Part shown: positions 33,977 through 42,581 of the stretch, piece by piece
Numbering within the stretch: position 1 is the first letter of the stretch
Layout of the letters: each line of letters begins with the position of its first letter
Source of the DNA: CAIQIA01 sp945861105
GTDB lineage: Bacteria > Cyanobacteriota > Cyanobacteriia > PCC-6307 > Cyanobiaceae
Length of the DNA stretch: 64,000 nucleotides
Reading direction: 5' to 3'
Assembly: GCA_947488815.1 (NCBI GenBank)
Contig: CANLCC010000002.1
Location: 69,789-133,788 of the forward strand
Position numbers and translations under genes: made by a program
Notes under the pieces: model-generated
Database searches by the model: none
Seen by the model: the letters and a program-made list of their open reading frames with translations, nothing else
Told to the model about the DNA's origin: nothing

Positions 33977-34921
33977 TCAGGCCTCGTGGGGAGCATCAAC
34001 AGCGGTGGTGACATTCACCCGGGGGGGTGGTGCCGGCGGCACCGTCGCCCAGCCGTGGTCGCCGTCGGCCAGTCGTTTGCGGTGCATCTCCACCGCCAGA
34101 TTGGGGGCCTCCACCAGGGGTTGACGGGCGGCGGCAGTCAGCCAGGCATCAAAGGTCTCAGAGGCCTCGACCACCACATCGGTCTGATTGGTGGCGAAGT
34201 AGCCACCGCTGAACATGGCGTCCCGCAGGCGGTAACGCCCCTCGCGGGTGGGGGTGAGGGCGTAGCGGATGACGCTGCCCGGCACAAGATCCTGCTTCAG
34301 GCGGAAGGCCGGCACATAAAAGCTGTGCAGCACATCCATGGAGGTCAACCGCAGGTCGGCTCGAAGATCAAGGGGCAGATGCAGCTCGGTGCTGCGCACC
34401 CCATTCGGATAGACAAACTCCCATGACCACTGGCGGGCAATCACCTCGATCGGTCCGAAGCTGGTGCCGGCGGCACGGTCGCTGGCGGTCAATGCTGGCG
34501 CTGCACCATTCTCGGCCACCCGCTCCTTGCCGCCCAGGGTGGCAAGGGTGTGATTCACCCGGATCGTATGGGCTGCGATCAGCATCACCAGCACAAATGG
34601 CAAGACGGTCCAGGTGATCTCAAGGCGCAGATTGCCCTCAATCGGATCGCCATCGACCAGGTCGTATCGGGGCGCACGGTTGAACAGCAGCGTCCAGGCG
34701 ATGACACTCAGGCATCCCAGGAAAATGAAGGTACCGATTCCTGTCTCCAGGGCGAAGAGCCCATCCACGTGGGGGGCTGCCGAGGAGGCCTGCACCGGCA
34801 GCCAACCATGGGAGGCGCGGGCCATGGCCAGGCTGATCAGCAGGTTCAGCAGCAGGCCCGCGGCGATCAGCAGCAGGCCGATCGCAGATGGCCGCGACGG
34901 GCGTTGGAACGTCGGAGTCAT
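33977..34921 (-). CDS. ctaC: Haem-copper oxidase subunit II without CuA (quinol type)
   Basis: A 314-residue protein with two N-terminal membrane helices and a cupredoxin-fold domain. QWSWEFVYPNG and VLHSFYVPAFRLKQD are the conserved parts, and the first copper His (199) is present. The segment where CuA needs two Cys, a His and a Met reads RLRDAMFSGGYFATNQ, with none of them. Loss of CuA is the known mark of the cyanobacterial alternative oxidase (ARTO, Cox2), which takes electrons from quinol rather than cytochrome c or plastocyanin. It lies 9 bases after the second DUF2231 gene. Confidence 0.93.
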   Translation of the reverse strand: MTPTFQRPSRPSAIGLLLIAAGLLLNLLISLAMARASHGWLPVQASSAAPHVDGLFALETGIGTFIFLGCLSVIAWTLLFNRAPRYDLVDGDPIEGNLRLEITWTVLPFVLVMLIAAHTIRVNHTLATLGGKERVAENGAAPALTASDRAAGTSFGPIEVIARQWSWEFVYPNGVRSTELHLPLDLRADLRLTSMDVLHSFYVPAFRLKQDLVPGSVIRYALTPTREGRYRLRDAMFSGGYFATNQTDVVVEASETFDAWLTAAARQPLVEAPNLAVEMHRKRLADGDHGWATVPPAPPPRVNVTTAVDAPHEA

Positions 34922-34930
34922 GGGATCGTC

Positions 34931-35545
34931 TCAGGGCAGCGCGGTGCGGGGATTGACGCCGGAGGCCAGCATCTGGTCGGCGGTGATGTGCACCCCGAAC
35001 TCCGCCGCCAGTTCGGCGCCGAGGGTGCCGTGCAGCCCGAGCACCAGCAGCAGGGCCACCCCCAGGGCCAGATAGGACCAGGACACCTGACGGCCATAGT
35101 CGCGGCGCCAGACAAAACGCTGAAAGCCACGCCACACCGTCATGGCAACGATGGTGAGCAGCAGCAGCACACCACCGACGCCATGCCAGAGCATGGTCAC
35201 AGTGGCCCCCAGTCCCAGGGTGCTGCGAACGCCGGGGATCGGATCTGCCAGCAGAATCTCAAAAAAGCCGGCCGCCACCGTGAAGAAGGTGACGACGGCA
35301 CAGGCCAGCAGGTTGTACCAGCCGACATCGTGGAATCCGCTGCGGGTCACTGGCAGGGCCAGCCAGCGGAAGACCCGCTTCTCGGCGGGGTACAGGGCAC
35401 CGGCCACATCAAAGGCGATGGCAATGGCAAACAGGCCGATCGTGAAGTGCACCAGGTTGGGGTGCAGCGGCAGGGCGTAAGGAAGGTCGTTGGGCCCGAG
35501 GGAGGAGGCGATCTCCAAGGCGGGGGCCGGCGCGACGGGGGTCAT
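34931..35545 (-). CDS. DUF2231 membrane protein B
   Basis: A 204-residue integral membrane protein with four to five hydrophobic helices. Four histidines sit at helix ends: His28 and His33 (HPNLVHF), His121 (LWHGVGG) and His172 (LHGTLG). The same arrangement occurs in the neighbouring DUF2231 protein. This is a plausible ligand set for one or two b-type haems, but the family function is not established. It overlaps the upstream DUF2231 gene by 4 bases and precedes coxB, so it is very likely an accessory part of the alternative oxidase. Confidence 0.85.
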   Translation of the reverse strand: MTPVAPAPALEIASSLGPNDLPYALPLHPNLVHFTIGLFAIAIAFDVAGALYPAEKRVFRWLALPVTRSGFHDVGWYNLLACAVVTFFTVAAGFFEILLADPIPGVRSTLGLGATVTMLWHGVGGVLLLLTIVAMTVWRGFQRFVWRRDYGRQVSWSYLALGVALLLVLGLHGTLGAELAAEFGVHITADQMLASGVNPRTALP

Positions 35546-36045
35546 GACAGCACCCCGGCCCTCATGGCCTCAACGACCTTGACGGTGTGCAGGCCATAGG
35601 TCCAGATCAGCTGGTTCCCGAGGGTGACCTGGGTGACCACCAGCAGGGCCAGCACCCCATCGAGCACCAGCACCCCACGGGGAAGGCTGAGGGGATCACC
35701 CTGGCGCACCACATAGCGCCAGCCAGTGAGCACGCCCAGCACCCCGGCAAGACTCCAACCGATGGTGCTGTGCAGGTTGAGAATGTCACGGGAGGCCCCG
35801 TAGGGATCCGCCAGACCGGCCTCGACCTGCCCGAAGATGATGGCGACAAAAATGGCCACTGTGGCCACAATCAGATTCCAGAAACTGACCTCAAAAAGTT
35901 GAGGCTTCCGCATCAGCACCCCTACCAGGTCAAACACGACACTGATCAGTGCCATGGCAATCACAAAATGAACAACGATCGGGTGGATCGTGTCCATCCA
36001 GGGCAGGTTGTGGTCGTTGAGCGGGGGGAGCAGGTGGTCCAGCAT
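35542..36045 (-). CDS. DUF2231 membrane protein A
   Basis: First gene of the oxidase train, 167 residues with four hydrophobic helices. His21 and His26 (HPIVVHF), His92 (LHSTIG) and His153 (GLHTVK) match those of protein B in order and context. A possible ribosome binding site AGGGAG touches the ATG directly; the in-frame ATG at residue 17 is an alternative start. DUF2231 genes are known to accompany Cox2-type operons in cyanobacteria. It is divergent from fumC across 104 bases. Confidence 0.82.
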   Translation of the reverse strand: MLDHLLPPLNDHNLPWMDTIHPIVVHFVIAMALISVVFDLVGVLMRKPQLFEVSFWNLIVATVAIFVAIIFGQVEAGLADPYGASRDILNLHSTIGWSLAGVLGVLTGWRYVVRQGDPLSLPRGVLVLDGVLALLVVTQVTLGNQLIWTYGLHTVKVVEAMRAGVLS

Positions 36046-36149
36046 CTCCCTGGGTGGCGACGCGAAGGGTTACCACTGTGCTAGGGAAGGGAACCAATGC
36101 TCCCGGCAACCCGCCAGGATTGCTTCCAAACCGAAAAAGATTCCGCCCC
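36046..36149. other. Divergent region between the oxidase train and fumC
   Basis: A 104-base gap that must hold the promoter of the leftward DUF2231-coxBAC-GMC-GH63-GMC train and probably that of fumC. On the minus strand TTGGTT with TGGTAA 16 bases downstream is a weak promoter-like pair. No NtcA box or strong palindrome was seen. Confidence 0.3.
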
Positions 36150-37562
<1,413 letters not shown>

Positions 37563-37566
37563 CCCC

Positions 37567-38850
37567 ATGGCAGACCCTAGCTGGCATCCCCATCTCTGGC
37601 ATCCCCTCCGCCGCACCGGCGACGGCCCGGCGCCCCTGGCCGTGCGCCGGGGCTGCGGGGTCTGGCTGGAGCTGGAGGACGGCCGGCAGCTGATCGATGC
37701 CATCAGCAGCTGGTGGGTGACCTTGCACGGCCATGGCGAACCCACCATCGCCGCGGCCATCGCCGCCCAGGCCCGCACCCTCGAGCAGGTGATCTTCGCC
37801 GACTTCCGCCACGGCCCGGCGGCCCGCCTGGCGGAACGGCTCTGCGTCCACTGGCCCGGCCTGGACAGGGTGTTCTTCTCCGATGACGGCTCCACCGCCA
37901 TTGAGGTGGCGCTGAAGCTGGCCTGGCAGCACCAGCAACGGCTGGATCCCGACCGGCGGCAGCTGATCGCCTTCGAGGGCGCCTACCACGGAGACACCGT
38001 CGGGGCGATGGCTGTGGGCAGCCGGGGCCTGTTCAACGCCCCGTTCGAGCCGCTGCTCTTTCCGGTGGCCCGGGCCCCCTGGCCCGCCACCTGGTGGGAT
38101 GACGACGGGGTGGAGGGCCGCGAAGCCAGCGCCCTGCAGGCCCTCGAGGCCCTGCTGCAGACCCCGACGGTGGCCGTGATCCTCGAACCCCTGGTGCAGG
38201 GGGCAGGCGGCATGGCGATGGTGCGGCCGTCGTTCCTGCAGGCCGTCGCCGAACGCACCCGGGCCGCCGGTGCCCTGCTCATCGCCGACGAGGTGCTCAC
38301 CGGTTTCGGCCGCACGGGTGACCTGTTCGCCTGCCACCGCGCCGGCCTGACCCCCGACCTGGTGGCCCTCTCCAAGGGGCTCACAGGGGGGTTTCTGCCG
38401 ATGGCCGTGACCCTGGCCAGCGAAGCCCTGCATGGGAGCTTCTGCGGTCAGGACCCGGCAACCACGTTCTTCCACGGCCACAGCTTCACTGCCAACCCCC
38501 TGGGCTGTGCGGCAGCCCTCGCAAGCCTCGACCTGCTGGACGCCGATCCAGACCGGCCCCGCCGCCTCGAGCAGCTGCACCGAACGCGGCTGCAGATCCT
38601 GGCCGGCCATCCGCTGGTGCAGCGGCCCCGGCTGCTGGGGACCATCGCCGCCTTCGACCTGCGGGGCCCTGGCGGCTACCTGCAGCCCATCGGGCGGGAG
38701 CTGCAGCGGCTCTGCCTGGCCCAGGGGGTCTATCTGCGGCCCCTCGGCTCGGTGGTGTACCTGATGCCGCCGCTGACCATCACGGCCGCCGAGCTCGACC
38801 GCTGCTATGCCGCCGTGCAGCAGGCCCTGACCCAACTGGATCCGGGCTAG
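37567..38850 (+). CDS. bioA: Adenosylmethionine-8-amino-7-oxononanoate aminotransferase
   Basis: BioA uses PLP and S-adenosylmethionine to convert KAPA to DAPA, the step between BioF and BioD. The protein is 427 residues. HLWHPL and AISSWWVTLHGHG are typical of the N-terminus; FEGAYHGDT, IADEVLTGFGRTG and LSKGLTGGFLPM hold cofactor-binding residues including the PLP lysine. It lies 18.3 kb from bioD on the same strand, directly behind fumC. Its last 4 bases overlap the next gene tail to tail. Confidence 0.95.
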   Translation: MADPSWHPHLWHPLRRTGDGPAPLAVRRGCGVWLELEDGRQLIDAISSWWVTLHGHGEPTIAAAIAAQARTLEQVIFADFRHGPAARLAERLCVHWPGLDRVFFSDDGSTAIEVALKLAWQHQQRLDPDRRQLIAFEGAYHGDTVGAMAVGSRGLFNAPFEPLLFPVARAPWPATWWDDDGVEGREASALQALEALLQTPTVAVILEPLVQGAGGMAMVRPSFLQAVAERTRAAGALLIADEVLTGFGRTGDLFACHRAGLTPDLVALSKGLTGGFLPMAVTLASEALHGSFCGQDPATTFFHGHSFTANPLGCAAALASLDLLDADPDRPRRLEQLHRTRLQILAGHPLVQRPRLLGTIAAFDLRGPGGYLQPIGRELQRLCLAQGVYLRPLGSVVYLMPPLTITAAELDRCYAAVQQALTQLDPG

Positions 38851-39107
38851 GGGCCGGCCTGCAGGGCCGCCTCCAGATCAGCACGGCTGAGGCCATACGA
38901 AAACTGGCGGGTCGTGGTGCCCGCCTCCGTGGTCCAGTGCACGACCAGACCGTCACTGAGCAGTTCCAGACGGGCGCTCCAGGGATCCCGCTGCAGCTCC
39001 CAGCAGGCGACATCTTCGGGATGACGCCTGAAACCAGTCGCGCCGAGCCAATCCTCCAGGGCCGGTAGGGAATGGTGGTACAGCGGCGTCTCAGGGGAGG
39101 GGAGCAT
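38847..39107 (-). CDS. DUF3143 protein
   Basis: An 86-residue protein starting MLPSPETPLYHHSLPALEDWL and ending FSYGLSRADLEAALQAGP, both diagnostic of the cyanobacterial DUF3143 family. The function is unknown. The open frame continues to 39704 but the upstream part overlaps the J-domain gene in another frame. It overlaps that gene by 17 bases. Confidence 0.88.
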   Translation of the reverse strand: MLPSPETPLYHHSLPALEDWLGATGFRRHPEDVACWELQRDPWSARLELLSDGLVVHWTTEAGTTTRQFSYGLSRADLEAALQAGP

Positions 39108-39528
39108 CGTGCAGCAGCGCCATGCCCCGCCACCATGCCAGGCCGACCCCCAGCACCAGGGAAAAGCCGAGGGCACCGCCAAGCAGCACCAGGGCAAACC
39201 ACTCCCCGCCCGACAGGGGGCGGCGGGAGGACAGCTCCGCTGACCGTGGCGCAGACGATGGTGGGGAGGGTGGCGGCGGGGTCGGCAGGATCGCCGGCGG
39301 CGCGAGGGCCAGCTGGCGGTCGTAGGCCCGGCGGCGGTCGGGGTCACTGAGGATGGCGTAGGCCTCCTGCAGGTCCCTGAAGGCCCGGTGGGCTTCGGCC
39401 GGAGGCAGCAGGGCGGTGTCGGGGTGCAGTTGCTTGCTGAGTCGACGGAAGGCCTGGCGGACCTCCTCCGGGCTGGCCAGGGGGGGCAGACCGAGCCGCT
39501 GGTAATGGGTGGACCCGGGGGGAGACAC
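39091..39528 (-). CDS. J-domain protein with C-terminal membrane helix
   Basis: A 145-residue DnaJ-type cochaperone. The J domain fills residues 1-70: YQRLGLPPLASPEEVRQAF, KQLHPDTA with the HPD motif, and AYAILSDPDRRRAYD. A proline-rich linker follows, then one membrane helix at about 108-132. It has no Gly/Phe or zinc-finger region, so it would recruit Hsp70 to the membrane. The start is GTG 39528. It is followed by the DUF3143 gene, with a 17-base overlap. Confidence 0.88.
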   Translation of the reverse strand: MSPPGSTHYQRLGLPPLASPEEVRQAFRRLSKQLHPDTALLPPAEAHRAFRDLQEAYAILSDPDRRRAYDRQLALAPPAILPTPPPPSPPSSAPRSAELSSRRPLSGGEWFALVLLGGALGFSLVLGVGLAWWRGMALLHDAPLP

Positions 39529-39600
39529 GACCGCTGGCTGTCGGCTGCAATCCTAAGAAGATTCGCCCGGCCTGGCGCCCTGCCGCATCTGTCCACCTCC

Positions 39601-40326
39601 ATGCCCTGGTCCCTGCTCGGCTGGTCCCCCACGGGGGAGCAGCTGTCCCTGCTGCAACAGCTGCAGGAGGAGCTGCGGCTGTGGAACGGTCGGCTGAACC
39701 TCACCCGCCTGGTGGAGGGGGAGGACTACTGGATCGGCCAGGTGTTCGACAGTCTCTGGCCGGTGGTGCCCTGGCTGCAGGGGGCAGCCGATCCCCCGAC
39801 CCCCCTGGAGGTCATTGATGTCGGCACCGGCGGCGGCTTTCCCGGCCTGGCGATCGCCATCGCCCTGCCCGGGTCCCGGCTGACCCTGGTCGATTCGGTG
39901 GGACGCAAGCTGGAGGCCGTGCGGGCGATGGCCACGGCCCTGGGCCTGGCCGAGCGGGTGGTGCTGCGCTGTGAACGGGCAGAGAAGACCGGCAGGGCCA
40001 GGGACTGCCGGGGCCGCTTCCAGCTGGCGGTGGCGAGGGCCGTGGCCGCCGCACCGGTGGTGGCCGAATACCTGGTGCCGTTGCTGGCCAGCCAGGGCAC
40101 GGCGCTGCTGTACAGGGGCCAGTGGACCCCCGAGGATGCGGCCGCGCTCGAGCGGGCGGCAGCGACTCTGCAGGTGCGGGTCGAGCCCCCGCGGGCCCTC
40201 GATCTTCCCGGGGGACGGGGCCGCCGCCATGCCGTCGCCCTCACCCCCCTGGCCCCCTGCCCCCCCGGCTATCCCCGTCCGGTCGGAGTCCCGGGGAAGC
40301 ATCCCCTGGGGGAACTCCCCGGTTAA
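39601..40326 (+). CDS. rsmG: 16S rRNA m7G527 methyltransferase RsmG
   Basis: RsmG (GidB) methylates N7 of G527 in 16S rRNA. The protein is 241 residues, the usual length. WNGRLNLTRL near the N-terminus and the SAM motif DVGTGGGFPGLAIA are family signatures; VARAVAAAPVVAEYLVPLL follows. The start ATG 39601 excludes an upstream extension that lies opposite the J-domain gene. The end overlaps the aldo/keto reductase by 4 bases, tail to tail. Confidence 0.93.
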   Translation: MPWSLLGWSPTGEQLSLLQQLQEELRLWNGRLNLTRLVEGEDYWIGQVFDSLWPVVPWLQGAADPPTPLEVIDVGTGGGFPGLAIAIALPGSRLTLVDSVGRKLEAVRAMATALGLAERVVLRCERAEKTGRARDCRGRFQLAVARAVAAAPVVAEYLVPLLASQGTALLYRGQWTPEDAAALERAAATLQVRVEPPRALDLPGGRGRRHAVALTPLAPCPPGYPRPVGVPGKHPLGELPG

Positions 40327-41540
40327 TCGCCGCCCAGGCGTCCCACGGAAGGGCCGGCCAGGCGGTGGTGCAGATCGTGCAGCAGCGCCGGAATCCGCTC
40401 CCGCCAGGGACTGGCGACCAGCACCCTGTGCAGGTCGTCTGCACGCACCGCTGGCAGATCCCCCTTGCCGGGATCAACGAAGGCGGCGGCATTCCGCCCC
40501 GGGAACCAGTGCCCCCCCTGCCCCAGCAGTCCATAGCGGGCACGGCAGAAACTCTGCAGATCCCAGCCCTCGAGCAGCGTGTGCAGCCAGAGCAGCACCG
40601 GCAGGTTGATCTCGCCGGGGGTGTCGGACCAGGCGGGCAATCCCTCACTCCAACTGGTCAGCCAGGCCTGGCCGTGGCGCTCCAGCAGAGCCGCCTGCAG
40701 GCGGGCATCCACGGGCGGCAGCAGGGTCGCCGCCTGATCCAGCGAGCGCACGGCCTCCAGGTGCAGATCAAGGTCGGAGGGGCGGGCGGCACCGACGCTG
40801 ATGGTGTGCACCTCGGGGGTCGACAGACAGAACAGATCGTTGAAGACGATCGGATGCAGGGGAGCGCACAGCTCCTGCAGTCGCGGCGACGGGCTGTGCA
40901 GATGGCCGCCTTTGTCGGTGGGACTGATCAGAAACACCCCCATGTCGTGGCGCCGGGCCGCCTGCAGGGCCGGCGTGTTGTCGCGACGGATGTAATACCA
41001 GTGCAGGTTGATGTAATCGAAGGCATCACTGGCAATGGCGTCGAGGATCAACGCCAGGGGGGCGTGGGTCGAGAAGCCCACATGGCCGATGCGTCCCTGG
41101 CCCTGCCAGCGGGCCAGCACCTCCCGGCAGCCCCCCGGTCGCAGGGTCTGCTGGAGGTGTTCGGGCAGGTTGATGCCATGCACGGCCACCAGGTCGACAC
41201 GCTCCACCTGCAGGCGCTCGAAGCTGAGCCGCAGGTCGGCCTCGAAGCGTGCCGGGTCGGCATCGGGGGGCACCTTGGTCTGCAGCAGGCGGCGGGGATC
41301 AGGACAGCGGGCCATGGCCAGACCCAGCTGCCGTTCGGAGGTGCCGTAGTGCCGGGCCGTCTCGACGTGGTGCAGTCCGGCATCACGGGCGGCGTGCAGC
41401 ACCGCTTCGACCCCGGCCTGGGAGTCATCCCGCAGCTCCCCCGGGGGCAGATCGCTCCAGCTCTGCTGGAACCGCATGCCCCCCAGGGACAGCACCGGCA
41501 TGGGCAGGCCGGTGCGGCCGAAGCGGCGGGTGGGGATCAT
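40323..41540 (-). CDS. Aldo/keto reductase
   Basis: A 405-residue AKR-superfamily protein. The catalytic tetrad maps to Glu60, Tyr65 (HVETARHYGTSE), Lys89 (LQTKVPP) and His121 (VAVHGINLP); Glu replaces the usual Asp, as I recall for this cyanobacterial subgroup. The C-terminal ~100 residues include LLEGWDLQSFCRARYG and GGHWFPGRNAAAF, a cyanobacterial extension. Many relatives have their own 4Fe-4S motif here; this one does not, but a ferredoxin gene overlaps its start by 4 bases. The substrate is unknown. Confidence 0.85.
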   Translation of the reverse strand: MIPTRRFGRTGLPMPVLSLGGMRFQQSWSDLPPGELRDDSQAGVEAVLHAARDAGLHHVETARHYGTSERQLGLAMARCPDPRRLLQTKVPPDADPARFEADLRLSFERLQVERVDLVAVHGINLPEHLQQTLRPGGCREVLARWQGQGRIGHVGFSTHAPLALILDAIASDAFDYINLHWYYIRRDNTPALQAARRHDMGVFLISPTDKGGHLHSPSPRLQELCAPLHPIVFNDLFCLSTPEVHTISVGAARPSDLDLHLEAVRSLDQAATLLPPVDARLQAALLERHGQAWLTSWSEGLPAWSDTPGEINLPVLLWLHTLLEGWDLQSFCRARYGLLGQGGHWFPGRNAAAFVDPGKGDLPAVRADDLHRVLVASPWRERIPALLHDLHHRLAGPSVGRLGGD

Positions 41541-41917
41541 CGCCGGGGCAGCAGCCGTCGCGGGCGACTGGGATTGGGGAGGCCAAGGGGTAACAGATCC
41601 TGATCGTCGAGGCGCCGCCGCAGGTCGGGCAATTGCTCGGGTTCGACCCAGTGGATGCAGTCCACAGGACAGGTTTCAATCGCCTCCTGGATCCGCTCCG
41701 GGCTGTCGCCGTCCTGACGGATCACCCGGGAGCGCCCCAGGCTGGGCTCCACGACAAAGGTGTTGCAGGCGACATGGGCGCAGTAACGGCAACCGATGCA
41801 CACCGCTTCATCGACCCACACCGCCCGATCACGCAGGTCTCCCCCCAGCAAGGGTTCGAGACCGGTGCGCTGGCGGTCTGGATCAGGATCAACTTCAAAG
41901 AGCAGAGCGGGATCCAT
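41537..41917 (-). CDS. 4Fe-4S ferredoxin
   Basis: A 126-residue soluble ferredoxin. Cluster cysteines are Cys40, Cys43 and Cys46 (CIGCRYCAHVAC) with Cys83 in CPVDCIHWV; Cys51 and Cys87 are extra conserved positions. This is the single-cluster type found in cyanobacteria and chloroplasts (IWVDEAVCIGC-like). The 4-base overlap with the aldo/keto reductase suggests that they work together. Confidence 0.9.
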   Translation of the reverse strand: MDPALLFEVDPDPDRQRTGLEPLLGGDLRDRAVWVDEAVCIGCRYCAHVACNTFVVEPSLGRSRVIRQDGDSPERIQEAIETCPVDCIHWVEPEQLPDLRRRLDDQDLLPLGLPNPSRPRRLLPRR

Positions 41918-41952
41918 AGCCTCTGCCCCGGGGGTCTCCGTCGTGGTGGGCT

Positions 41953-42345
41953 TCAGTCCTGCCAGCGGGTGACGACCAGCTCGATGCTGCCGTCCTGGCT
42001 GGTGCGCTGCTCCGTGACACTGAACCCTTCACTGGCCGAGCCGGCCAGGATGGCCTGCAGGGCATAGCGCTGATGCAGCTGGGACAGGAACCGCTCCACC
42101 GGCACCGGACGGTTCCAGAGGTCCAGATCCGTGACCAGGTCGTAGTGGCCTGCCTGGTCATTCCAGCGGAAACCGATGTCGCTGCCCTGGGGCTCGAGGC
42201 AGACCACATCAGCCGACACCTGCTGGCCCCGATACCCACGCACTGGGGTCTGACCTTCCTTCGGGTCAAAACCAAGATCCCGGAGGGCCGACAGCAGGGA
42301 GCTCCGGTCGCGGAGCTCAGTGCGGACTGTGCTGAAGTGCGACAT
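41953..42345 (-). CDS. ycf35: Ycf35 (DUF1257) protein
   Basis: A 130-residue protein starting MSHFSTVRTELRDRSSLLSAL, with PVRGYRGQ and DIGFRWNDQAGHYDLVTDLD, the marks of Ycf35, which is conserved in cyanobacteria and algal plastids. Its function is not known. ATG 42345 is used; the open frame to 42492 is the DUF2997 region in another frame. It overlaps the DUF2997 gene by 29 bases. Confidence 0.92.
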   Translation of the reverse strand: MSHFSTVRTELRDRSSLLSALRDLGFDPKEGQTPVRGYRGQQVSADVVCLEPQGSDIGFRWNDQAGHYDLVTDLDLWNRPVPVERFLSQLHQRYALQAILAGSASEGFSVTEQRTSQDGSIELVVTRWQD

Positions 42346-42529
42346 CGGAAAGGGTGGCGGAGGATTGCGCGGCGTAGTGGTCCGTCGTGGGCACCGTGGA
42401 GACGACAGGTCCAAGGCGGGCCTCGATGGCAGCCGTGAGGGCTGTGCAGGCAGGACCCACCAGACCTTCAACAAGCTCCTCCACCCGTCCATCCGGTCGG
42501 ATGCGGTAGCGGAGGACCTGCTGGGGCAC
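42317..42529 (-). CDS. DUF2997 protein
   Basis: A 70-residue protein (QVLRYRIRPDGRVEELVEG, GPACTALTAAIEARLG), matching the DUF2997 pattern of a small beta-sheet with a helix. The start is GTG 42529. It overlaps the start of ycf35 by 29 bases, so the two are almost certainly coexpressed; they are paired in many cyanobacteria. Function unknown. Confidence 0.85.
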   Translation of the reverse strand: MPQQVLRYRIRPDGRVEELVEGLVGPACTALTAAIEARLGPVVSTVPTTDHYAAQSSATLSDVALQHSPH

Positions 42530-42581
42530 GGTGGCGGATCAGGTGCTGCTTATGGTAACGAGTCTGGACTGAAATCGGCGG

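Noticed and set aside
39388..39600. N-terminal extension of rsmG
   Set aside because: It is antisense to the J-domain gene and not part of RsmG, whose conserved N-terminus begins after 39601.
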